DNA from: Burkholderia sp.
GTDB taxonomy: Bacteria; Pseudomonadota; Gammaproteobacteria; Burkholderiales; Burkholderiaceae
Assembly (NCBI GenBank): GCA_031253835.1
Contig: JAIRVP010000037.1
Coordinates: 1-58,721, forward strand
Length of the DNA stretch: 58,721 nt
Direction of reading: 5' to 3'
Position 1 is the first letter of the stretch; every line of letters begins with the position of its first letter. Below the pieces are notes generated by a model. That model was not told where the DNA came from. It saw only the letters and a list, made by a program, of their open reading frames with translations, and made no database searches. Both the position numbers and the translations under genes were made by a program. This document shows, one piece after another, positions 31,048 through 38,910 of the stretch.

Positions 31048-32550
31048 ATGAGCAACACGAACTTCGTCGCCGTCAGCGACACCGTGCGCACCTTCGTTGC
31101 GCGCGATTTCGGCCTCTTCATCGACGGTGACATGCAGCCCGCGCACGCGGCTGCGCGGCTCGACGTGTACGACCCCGCCACGGGCGAGCGGCTGGCAACG
31201 GTCGCGGATGCCGACGCACACGACGTCGATCGCGCGGTCGCCAGCGCGAAGCACGCATTCGACACGCGCGTATGGAGCGGGCTGCGTCCGGCCGATCGCG
31301 AACGCATCCTGCTGAAACTCGCCGATCTGATCGAAGGCGACGCCGAAACGCTCGCGCAGCTCGAAACGCTGAACCAGGGCAAGTCGATCCACGTGTCGCG
31401 GGCGATCGAAGTTGGCGCGAGCGTCGAATACGTGCGCTACATGGCCGGCTGGGCGACCAAGATCACCGGCCAGACGCTCGACGTGTCGATCCCGTTCCCG
31501 CCCGGCGCGCGCTATACGGCCTATACGCGCAAGGAGCCCGTCGGCGTGGTCGCCGCGATCGTGCCGTGGAATTTCCCGCTGATGATCGCCGTGTGGAAGC
31601 TGATTCCCGCGCTCGCGGCTGGCTGCACGATCGTGCTGAAGCCGTCGCCGGAAACGCCGCTCACCGCGCTGCGCCTTGCCGAACTCGCACGCGAAGCCGG
31701 CGTGCCGCCGGGCGTGTTCAACGTCGTCACGGGCGGTCGCGTCTGCGGCTCGGCGCTCGCGAGCCACCCGTCGATCGCGAAGATCTCGTTCACGGGCTCG
31801 ACCGCGACCGGCAAGCGGGTCGGCGCGGCGGCCGTGCAGAACATGACGCGCTTCTCGCTGGAGCTCGGCGGCAAGAACCCGATCGTGATGCTCGACGACG
31901 TCGACGTCGCGCAGGCGCTCGACGGCGTCGCCGCCGGCGCGTTCTTCAACCAGGGGCAGGTATGCGCGGCCGCGTCGCGCATCTATGTGCACCGCAGCAA
32001 GTTCGCGCAGCTTGCCGACGGCCTCGCGGGCGTCGCGCAGTCGATGAAGCTCGGCGCGGGCCTCGACACGACCGCGCAGATCAACCCGCTCGTGTCCGCG
32101 CACCATCGCGACAAGGTCGTCCAGCACATCGAAGGCGCGCGCCGCGCGGGCCTCACGTTCCTCGCGGGCGGCACGCCGGCCGACGATCTGCCCGGCTACT
32201 ACGTGAAGCCCGCCGTGATCGCCGATCCGCATCCGGACAGCGCGATCGTGCGCGACGAGGTGTTCGGCCCCGTGATCGTCGTGGTGCCGTTCGACGACGC
32301 GGCCGAGGCCGTGCGTCTCGCGAACGCGTCGCCGTACGGCCTCGCCGCCAGCATCTGGAGCAACGACCTGAAGCGCGTGATGAACCTCGTGCCGCAGATC
32401 GAGGCCGGCACCGTGTGGGTGAACTGCCATATCCCGCTCGATCCGTCGATGCCGTTCGGCGGCTACAAGCAATCGGGCATCGGCCGCGAATTTGGCCAGT
32501 ACGCGATCGAAGGCTTCACCGAAACCAAATCCGTCTGCATCGCGCACTGA
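31048..32550 (+). CDS. Aldehyde dehydrogenase, phenylacetaldehyde-dehydrogenase-like (FeaB)
   Basis: 500 residues, a full-length NAD(P)-dependent aldehyde dehydrogenase. The active-site Cys is C306 ([10 protein letters not shown]) and the general base is E272 (LELGGKNP); the NAD motif [11 protein letters not shown] is present. The sequence resembles E. coli FeaB along its whole length (for example [20 protein letters not shown] versus [20 protein letters not shown]). It probably oxidises an aldehyde, arising from an amine through the next gene's aminotransferase, to the acid. Promoter B and a position just before the aminotransferase place it in the amine regulon. Confidence 0.92.
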   Translation: [500 protein letters not shown]

Positions 32551-32612
32551 CGCGCGGCGCGCCCCCCGAACCCGAACGATCCGGTTCAAACGATCCGACA
32601 GTGGAGACTGCA

Positions 32613-33953
32613 ATGAGCTACAACGAAGCGAAATTCTGGCATCCGATGGTGCACCCGAACGAGATGAAGCAGCGCAAGCCGATCCGCATCGTGCGCGGCG
32701 ACGGCTGCTACGTGTTCGACGAAGAGGGGCGCAAGCTCGTCGACGGCGTCGCGGGCCTGTGGAACGTGAACGTCGGCCACAACCGCCAGGAAGTGAAGGA
32801 CGCGATCGTGCGCCAGCTCGACGAGCTCGAATACTTCCAGCTGTTCGACGGGATTTCGCATCCGCGCGCGGAAGAACTGTCGAAGAAGGTGATCGACATG
32901 CTCGAGCCGGAAGGGATGCGCCGCGTGCTGTACAGCTCGGGCGGCTCCGATTCGATCGAGACCGCGCTGAAGATCGCGCGCCAGTACTGGAAGGTGCGCG
33001 GCCAGGCCGACCGCACGAAGTTCATCTCGCTGAAGCAGGGCTATCACGGCACGCATTTCGGCGGCGCGTCGGTCAACGGCAACACGGTGTTCCGCCGCAA
33101 CTACGAACCGAACCTGCCCGGCTGCTTCCACGTCGAGACGCCCTGGCTGTATCGCAATCCGTTCACGCAGGACCCCGAAGCACTCGGCCGGATCTGCGCG
33201 GAAATGCTCGAGCGCGAGATCCAGTTCCAGAGCCCCGACACGGTCGCGGCGTTCATCGCGGAGCCGATCCAGGGCGCGGGCGGCGTGATCGTGCCGCCGG
33301 CCAACTACTGGCCGCTCGTGCGCGAAGTGTGCGACCGCTACGGCGTGCTGCTGATCGCCGACGAAGTCGTGACGGGCTTCGGCCGCAGCGGCAGCCTGTT
33401 CGGCAGCCGCGGCTGGGGCGTGCGTCCGGACATCATGTGTCTCGCGAAGGGGATCTCGTCGGGTTACGTGCCGCTCGGCGCGACGGTCGTGAACGCACGG
33501 ATCGAGGACGCGTTCGCCGCGAATGCCGATTTTGGCGGTGCGATCATGCACGGCTACACGTACGCAGGCCACCCGGTGGCGTGCGCGGCCGCGATCGCGA
33601 GCCTCGACATCGTCGTGAAGGAGGACCTGCCGGCGAACGCGGCGAAGCAGGGTGCGTATCTGCTCGAGGCGCTGAAGCCGTTCGCGGAACGCTTCGCGGC
33701 GGTCGGCGAGGTGCGCGGCAAGGGACTGATGCTCGCGCTCGACCTCGTCGCGAACAAGGACACGCGCGAGCCGATCGACCCGCTGTCCGGCTATGCGAAC
33801 GCGGTCGCGGAAGTCGCGCGCGAGAACGGCGTGCTGGTGCGCCCGGTCGGCACGAAGATCATCCTGTCGCCGCCGCTCGTGATCCAGCGCGAACAGCTCG
33901 ACCGGATCGTCGACGCGCTCGCGGCGGGCTTCGAGGCCGTGCCGTTCGCATGA
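32613..33953 (+). CDS. Class III omega-aminotransferase
   Basis: 446 residues, PLP-dependent fold type I. The Schiff-base Lys is K279 (CLAKGISSGYVPLGA); DEVVTGFGRSGS gives the PLP-ring Asp, and the HGYTYAGHPVACAAA region the phosphate site. The N-terminus MSYNEAKFWHPMVHPNEMKQ matches the omega-amino-acid/diamine transaminases of pseudomonads. It would turn a primary amine or beta-amino acid into an aldehyde that the upstream dehydrogenase oxidises. GGAG lies 11 bp before the start. It should be in one transcript with the dehydrogenase, 62 bp apart. The true amine is unknown. Confidence 0.92.
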   Translation: MSYNEAKFWHPMVHPNEMKQRKPIRIVRGDGCYVFDEEGRKLVDGVAGLWNVNVGHNRQEVKDAIVRQLDELEYFQLFDGISHPRAEELSKKVIDMLEPEGMRRVLYSSGGSDSIETALKIARQYWKVRGQADRTKFISLKQGYHGTHFGGASVNGNTVFRRNYEPNLPGCFHVETPWLYRNPFTQDPEALGRICAEMLEREIQFQSPDTVAAFIAEPIQGAGGVIVPPANYWPLVREVCDRYGVLLIADEVVTGFGRSGSLFGSRGWGVRPDIMCLAKGISSGYVPLGATVVNARIEDAFAANADFGGAIMHGYTYAGHPVACAAAIASLDIVVKEDLPANAAKQGAYLLEALKPFAERFAAVGEVRGKGLMLALDLVANKDTREPIDPLSGYANAVAEVARENGVLVRPVGTKIILSPPLVIQREQLDRIVDALAAGFEAVPFA

Positions 33954-33995
33954 CGGCATGACCGCATGACCGCATGACGAGGTAGCCGCATGACG
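33948..33995. repeat. Tandem octamer repeat overlapping the aminotransferase stop codon
   Basis: Six consecutive 8-bp units: GCATGACG, GCATGACC, GCATGACC, GCATGACG, AGGTAGCC, GCATGACG. Five of six share GCATGAC. The first unit contains the stop codon of the aminotransferase gene, so slippage here would change the intergenic region and not the protein. Confidence 0.8.
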
Positions 33996-34032
33996 GCAAA
34001 CCTGTGGCGGAGGGCGTGCATGCCGCCGCGGG

Positions 34033-34077
34033 TTTGCCGATTTGCGCTATGACCGGATTATTTTGCCTGCGTATTTT
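34033..34077 (+). promoter_or_regulatory. Regulon promoter C (before the APC permease gene)
   Basis: TTTGCC-GATTTGCGCTATGA followed by -10 TATTTT at 34072, 33 bp from GATTTG. The expected leader is about 130 nt and includes a perfect inverted repeat GATCAC-GAT-GTGATC at 34088-34102, possibly a second regulator site. Confidence 0.7.
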
Positions 34078-34216
34078 TTCGACATCGGATCACGATGTGA
34101 TCGACAGGGGACCCGGGTGCCGAAGCGCTGAAGCGCCGCCCCGGGCCGACCGCAAAGCATGTGGCCCCGGCTGCCGACGAAGCGCCGGTTCAGGCCAGTC
34201 AAGGAAGGAGACAAAG

Positions 34217-35719
34217 ATGTCGGGATGGTCAGGAGTGACCGGCGCCGCGGGCGATACGTCCGCAGGCTCGCCGGCGGAAGCGGGCGGCGGCACCGCGCTG
34301 AAGGCCGGTGCCGTCGGTTTTCCGACCGCGCTGGCGAGCGCCGTCGGCCTCATCATGGCGAGCCCGGTGATCCTCACCGCGACGTCGGGCTTCGGGATGG
34401 GCGGCTGGGCGTTCGCGGTCGCGATGATCATCGCGTTCGTGATGATGCAGGCGCAGGCCACCACGTTCTCCGAAGCGGCCGCGATGCTGCCGACGGCCGG
34501 CTCGGTCTACGATTACCTGTCGTGCGGGCTGGGCCGCTTCTGGGCGATCACCGGCACGATCTCCGCGTATTTCCTCGTGCACGTGTTCGCCGGCACGGCG
34601 GAAACGATCCTGAGCGGCATCATGGCGCTCGTCAACTTCGAATCGCTGAATGCCGCGTTCGAGAAGCACAACAGCTCGTGGCTCGTCGGCGTCGGCCTCG
34701 TGGTCACGTTCGCGATCACCAACATCATCGGCATCAGGGTGTTCAGCAAGCTGGAGATCGTGCTGACGGCCGGCATGTGGCTGTCGCTGATGATCTTCGG
34801 GATCCTCGGGCTCGCGGCCGCGCCGGCCGTGCATCTCGACGGCTGGTTCGGCGGCTCGGAAGTCGGCACGTCGGTGCCGGCCGTGCTGTCGCTCGTCGGG
34901 ATGGCGATGTTCATGTTCGTCGGCTGCGAATTCGTCACGCCGCTCGCGCCGGAAATGAAGTCGCCGGGCAGGACGATCCCGCGCGCGATGGCGCTCGGCC
35001 TCGTCGGCGTCGCGATCTGCATGTTCCTGTACGGCGCGGCGATCCGCCGCCAGGTCGCGAACGTGCCGGTGAGCCCCGACGGCCTCACGCACCTGCTCGA
35101 CACGCCGGGTGCGATTCCCGCGTTCGCGCTGCAGGTGCTCGGCCCGTTCGGGCGCGTATGGTTCGGCATCGCGTTCCTGTGCGCGGGCGCCGCGACGATC
35201 AACACGCTGATGGCCGGGCTGCCGCGCATCCTGTACGGGATGGCGATCGACGGCGCGCTGCCGCGCTGCTTCGCGTACCTGCATCCGCGCTTCAAGACGC
35301 CGGTGGTCGGCATCGTGGCGGCGGCGATCGTGCCGATCTTCCACGCGTGGCTGATCAACGGCAATCTCGACAGCATCCTGCACCTCGTGCTCGCCGCGAC
35401 CTGCGCATGGGGCACCGCGTACCTGCTCGTCACCGCGTCGGTCGTGATGCTGCGCATCCGCCGCCCGGACCTGCCGCGTCCGTACCGGTCGCCGCTGTTC
35501 CCGTTGCCGCAGATCGTGTCGAGCGTCGGCATCGTGCTCGCGATCTGGTACATCACGCCGCCCGGGATGAATTCGCGCGACATCTACGTGCCGTTCGGCG
35601 CGATGCTCGGGCTCACCGCGCTGTACGCGTTGTTCTGGACGCTCGTCGTGCAGCGCCGGCATCCGTTCAAGCCGGTGCCGGTCGAGGAAGTGCTGCGCAA
35701 CGAGCACGTCGCGTCGTGA
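34217..35719 (+). CDS. APC-family amino acid/amine permease
   Basis: 500 residues, twelve predicted helices. The first helix has GFPTALASAVGLIMASPVIL, and MQAQATTFSEAAAMLPTAGS is the helix-3 region, as in APC/ethanolamine-type permeases. AAGGAAGGAG lies 6 bp before the ATG. It should import the substrate of the aminotransferase-dehydrogenase pair, by proton or cation symport. The protein shares features with the eat ethanolamine permeases, matching the EutR-type regulator two genes downstream, but the cluster has no ethanolamine ammonia-lyase, so ethanolamine itself is not implied. Confidence 0.9.
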   Translation: MSGWSGVTGAAGDTSAGSPAEAGGGTALKAGAVGFPTALASAVGLIMASPVILTATSGFGMGGWAFAVAMIIAFVMMQAQATTFSEAAAMLPTAGSVYDYLSCGLGRFWAITGTISAYFLVHVFAGTAETILSGIMALVNFESLNAAFEKHNSSWLVGVGLVVTFAITNIIGIRVFSKLEIVLTAGMWLSLMIFGILGLAAAPAVHLDGWFGGSEVGTSVPAVLSLVGMAMFMFVGCEFVTPLAPEMKSPGRTIPRAMALGLVGVAICMFLYGAAIRRQVANVPVSPDGLTHLLDTPGAIPAFALQVLGPFGRVWFGIAFLCAGAATINTLMAGLPRILYGMAIDGALPRCFAYLHPRFKTPVVGIVAAAIVPIFHAWLINGNLDSILHLVLAATCAWGTAYLLVTASVVMLRIRRPDLPRPYRSPLFPLPQIVSSVGIVLAIWYITPPGMNSRDIYVPFGAMLGLTALYALFWTLVVQRRHPFKPVPVEEVLRNEHVAS

Positions 35720-36303
35720 GGGCCGCGCTCGCCCGGTGGCGCGCGGCGCCCGACGCGCCGCCGCCCGGCCATCGGCCCGGCGCGATCGCCGCGCGCGTGC
35801 TGGCCGACCTGCAGGCCGCGCGCGATACCGACGCAGTCGGCAGTCAGGTGACGCGGCTGCCGAACGGGGCATGCGTGAGCGTCGACGAGCGCGTCGAACG
35901 CCAGTTCCTGATGCATACGGTCAGCGTGAAGGTGGCGGCGACCGTACGCGGTCCGGCCGCGCAGGGTAGCGCGCGCGTGCGGCAGACCGGCTGGCTGCGC
36001 CGTACGGGGATCGATGGCGTACGCGCTTCGGGATGCGACCCCGTATTCAATGAAACCCTGACCGCGCTGATCGCCGAGCCGTCTCTGGCCGACGCGTTGC
36101 GTCCGTTGCACCTGACCGACTGCACGATCGACGCGCGCGACGGCCGCTGGACGCTCGCGATCGTGCCGTTCGGCGGCAGCGAGGTCGTGAACCGGATGCC
36201 GTCGTTTCGCCGCTACGTCCGGCTGACCGGCGAGCAGGCCGCCGCGCTGTCGGCGGCCTTGCTTGCGTTCGAAACCGCACTACGCAGGATTTTGCGAGGG
36301 TAA
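35716..36303 (+). CDS. Unknown protein coupled to the permease (possibly DUF3156-like)
   Basis: 195 residues from a GTG that overlaps the permease stop by 4 bp (GTGA), so translational coupling is likely. No signal peptide or membrane helix. It has VSVDERVERQFLMHTVSVKV, a beta-rich central part and DCTIDARDGRWTLAIVPFGG, resembling the poorly characterised DUF3156 proteins found beside permeases; the family name is uncertain. Its tight coupling suggests an accessory role in the amine-utilisation unit. Confidence 0.7.
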   Translation: MRAALARWRAAPDAPPPGHRPGAIAARVLADLQAARDTDAVGSQVTRLPNGACVSVDERVERQFLMHTVSVKVAATVRGPAAQGSARVRQTGWLRRTGIDGVRASGCDPVFNETLTALIAEPSLADALRPLHLTDCTIDARDGRWTLAIVPFGGSEVVNRMPSFRRYVRLTGEQAAALSAALLAFETALRRILRG

Positions 36304-36373
36304 GCTGTGGCGTTGCGTGCCGTGCGAACCCGGCGGCCGCATCCAGGACCCAGGGGTTTTACCGGAGATGCCG

Positions 36374-37312
36374 ATGCTGTTCCAGTCACGCTCACACGAA
36401 GACGTGCACGATCACGGGCTCGCGATCGCGGGCTGGCATCAGGTTTACCGGCAGATGACGCCCGGCCGCTTCAAGGGCACCGTCACGCAGGTGCTGTACG
36501 ACGATTTCCACTTCTTCCGCGAGACGACCAACCGGCGCGTCGCGCAAACCGGGCTCGCGCCGGCCGGGCGCACGTCGCTCGCGGTGCCGCTGTCCGTCCC
36601 GCTCGCGGGCACCTTCCAGGGCCAGCCGATCGACGGCTATGCGCTGCTCGCGCTGCGCGCCGGCGAGGATTTCGAATTCCACACGCCGGAAGGGATGGGG
36701 CTCGTCGGGATCAGCGCGGCGTCCGACATGGTCGACGAGCTGTGCGAGGCCGAATTCGGCGCGTCCGGCGCGCGCAAGCTGCGGCACGTGACGCGGCTGT
36801 CCGACGATCAGGGCGTCGCGCTCGGCGTGCGGCTGTCGGCGCTGATCGACGACGCGCAGCGCAACCCCGGTCACCTCGAATACGCGGCCACCCGCAAGAT
36901 GTTCCGCGATGCGATGCTCGGCATGTTCCTCGACGCGCTCGAACAGGGCATCGGCGTCGAGCGCCGCGACATCACGCACGCCACCTACAGCGATATCGTG
37001 AGCCGGTGCGAGAAACATCTGCGCGACCGGCCCGAAGAACCCGTCACCGTGCTCGAACTGTGCCGCGCGCTGCGCTGCAGCCGCCGCACGCTGCAAACGA
37101 GTTTCCAGCGCGTGGCCGACGTCACGCCGGTCGGCTACCTGCGCACGATCCGGCTGAACGCGGTGCGCCGCATGCTGCGTACGACGTCGGTGACGCAACT
37201 CGGCGTCGGCGAGGCCGCCGCGAGCTGGGGCTTCACGCATCTCGGCTATTTCGCGCGCGAGTATCGCGACCTGTTCGGCGAACTGCCTTCCCAGACGACG
37301 CGTCCCGAATGA
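36374..37312 (+). CDS. EutR-family AraC-type regulator
   Basis: 312 residues. The N-terminal sensor closely resembles EutR of E. coli (HGLAIAGWHQVYRQMTPGRF compares with [20 protein letters not shown]). The C-terminal AraC DNA-binding part has TVLELCRALRCSRRTLQTSF and YLRTIRLNAVRR, then the second helix-turn-helix. EutR senses ethanolamine and cobalamin; here the ligand is probably the amine taken up by the permease. The start is set where GGAG is 6 bp upstream; an ATG six bases earlier is in frame. It is the best candidate to bind the GCCGATTTGCGCT box. Its own gene has no such box. Confidence 0.92.
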   Translation: MLFQSRSHEDVHDHGLAIAGWHQVYRQMTPGRFKGTVTQVLYDDFHFFRETTNRRVAQTGLAPAGRTSLAVPLSVPLAGTFQGQPIDGYALLALRAGEDFEFHTPEGMGLVGISAASDMVDELCEAEFGASGARKLRHVTRLSDDQGVALGVRLSALIDDAQRNPGHLEYAATRKMFRDAMLGMFLDALEQGIGVERRDITHATYSDIVSRCEKHLRDRPEEPVTVLELCRALRCSRRTLQTSFQRVADVTPVGYLRTIRLNAVRRMLRTTSVTQLGVGEAAASWGFTHLGYFAREYRDLFGELPSQTTRPE

Positions 37313-37368
37313 CGCACGTGCACCGCGACGGCGCTGCCCGGCACCGTCGCGCGCAGCGTATCCCACTG

Positions 37369-37413
37369 TTTGCCGATTTGCGATAGAGGTCCTGAATTTT
37401 CGCTGGATAGAGT
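37369..37413 (+). promoter_or_regulatory. Regulon promoter D (before the porin gene)
   Basis: TTTGCC-GATTTGCGATAGAG followed by -10 TAGAGT at 37408, 33 bp from GATTTG. A near-exact direct repeat, GATAGAGGTCCTG (37382) and GATAGAGTCCTG (37406), 24 bp apart, overlaps this promoter. Confidence 0.7.
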
Positions 37414-37478
37414 CCTGTCACCCATATCGACAACACCATCGATCTGCACTGCGAATCGATGACCACAGAGGGCGGGAC

Positions 37479-38687
37479 ATGAAAATCGGACGACGACTGG
37501 CCGCAGCCGCGGCGACGCTGGGTTGCATGCACGCGCACGCGCAGACCTCGGGGAGCGTGACGCTGTACGGCACCGTGGATACCGGCATCATCTACTCGAC
37601 GAACCAGCAGTTCACGCGCGCCGACGGCAGCACGGGCGGCGGCCATGCGTGGCAGATGGGCGGCGGCAACCTCGTACCGTCCCGCTTCGGCTTCCAGGGC
37701 GCCGAGCCGCTCGGCGGCGGGCTCGACGCGGTGTTCACGCTCGAGCAGCAGTTCCTGTCCGCGAACGGGCAGGCGCTGCAGGGCGGCACGGCGTTCAGCC
37801 GCCAGGCGTGGGTCGGGCTGCGCCAGGAAGGCATCGGCACGCTCGGGCTCGGCCGCCAGTACGATTCGTACACCGACATGCTCGGCGCGTACGTGTCGAG
37901 CAACAACTGGGCGACGCCGTACGGCTCGCATCTCGGCGACGTCGACAACCTGAACGCCGCGTTCAACTTCAACAACGCGGTGAAGTTCACCAGCGCCGAT
38001 TTCAACGGCCTCACGTTCGGCGGCACGTTCAGCTTCGGCGGGCAGGCCGGCGACTTTTCCGCGAAGCGCGGCTACGCGGTGGCCGCGACGTACACGCGTG
38101 CGCCGGTGGCGTTCTCGGTCGGCTACCTCGACCTGCACCAGCCGCTCGACGCGGCGCTCGGCGGCGCGAGCGGCTACATCGGCGATTTCGCGTGCAGCAA
38201 CGCGGGCGCGATGTACTGCCTGCTGCAGGACGCGGGCTCGATGCGCGCATTCGGCGCGGGCGGCTCGGTCACGCTCGGCGCGGCGACGGTCGCGCTGACC
38301 TACACGCATACGCGCCTCGGCGACAGCCGCTATTTCTCGACCGCCGCGCAGCCGCGCACGCAGGCGTTCACGTTCGACATCGGCGAGCTGAACGTCACGT
38401 ACATGTTCACGCCCGCGCTGCAGGGCGGCGTCGCGTACATCTTCAACGCCGCGCATACGGACGGACGCGGCACGACGCGGTTCCACCAGGTGAACGTCGG
38501 CACGAACTACAGCCTGTCGAAGCGCACGGCGCTGTACGCGGTCGCGATCGGCCAGATCGCGAGCGGCACGGGGCTCGGCACCGATGCGAACGGCAACGCG
38601 GCGAACTACGCGCAGATTCCGGTGCTCGCGAACAGCAACTCGAGCCGGCAACTGGCCGTGATGGCCGGGATTCGCGTGAACTTCTGA
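37479..38687 (+). CDS. Gram-negative general porin (Burkholderia type)
   Basis: 402 residues, with a signal peptide ending HAHAQ and mature SSVTLYGTVDTGIIY-like start (SGSVTLYGTVDTG), a 16-strand beta-barrel with periodic aromatic and Gly residues, and a C-terminal VMAGIRVNF with terminal Phe for outer-membrane assembly. The eyelet-type loop contains PYGSHLGDVDNLNAAFNF. It is the last gene of the amine regulon by promoter D, suggesting it lets the substrate cross the outer membrane. It is transcribed in the same direction as the regulator gene, 166 bp downstream. Confidence 0.93.
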   Translation: MKIGRRLAAAAATLGCMHAHAQTSGSVTLYGTVDTGIIYSTNQQFTRADGSTGGGHAWQMGGGNLVPSRFGFQGAEPLGGGLDAVFTLEQQFLSANGQALQGGTAFSRQAWVGLRQEGIGTLGLGRQYDSYTDMLGAYVSSNNWATPYGSHLGDVDNLNAAFNFNNAVKFTSADFNGLTFGGTFSFGGQAGDFSAKRGYAVAATYTRAPVAFSVGYLDLHQPLDAALGGASGYIGDFACSNAGAMYCLLQDAGSMRAFGAGGSVTLGAATVALTYTHTRLGDSRYFSTAAQPRTQAFTFDIGELNVTYMFTPALQGGVAYIFNAAHTDGRGTTRFHQVNVGTNYSLSKRTALYAVAIGQIASGTGLGTDANGNAANYAQIPVLANSNSSRQLAVMAGIRVNF

Positions 38688-38850
38688 CCCGGCCGGGGCG
38701 GTCTGGCCGGGAAGGTCGGGCCGCGGGGCAGGGACGGCCGGCGCGGCGGGGCCACCGGGCACGGCGGCGGCCGTTCCCGCCGCGTGCCATAAATTCTTAA
38801 CGATCGGCGTGAACAATGGCGTTCGCATCAGGCGGCCAGCCGCGTCCCCC

Positions 38851-38872
38851 GCGTTGCACACGTGTGCAACGC
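38851..38872. promoter_or_regulatory. Perfect 22-bp palindrome, candidate LacI-family operator
   Basis: GCGTTGCACAC followed directly by its reverse complement GTGTGCAACGC, no spacer and no mismatch. An even-length palindrome with a central CG is typical of LacI/GalR-family operators. It lies 39 bp before the substrate-binding protein gene; the LacI regulator encoded at 41943-42965 is the likely binder. Confidence 0.8.
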
Positions 38873-38910
38873 CTGGCCGTCCCGCCACCACGCCGAACGA
38901 GAGAGACCTC

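Noticed and set aside
34159..35715. 5' part of the plus frame that ends as the 195-residue protein
   Set aside because: Before the GTG at 35716 the frame overlaps the permease in another register and reads as Arg-rich nonsense; only the part from 35716 is accepted.
38694..38790. GC-rich stretch after the porin gene as a terminator
   Set aside because: Several overlapping short G/C inverted repeats but no single stable stem and no T run.
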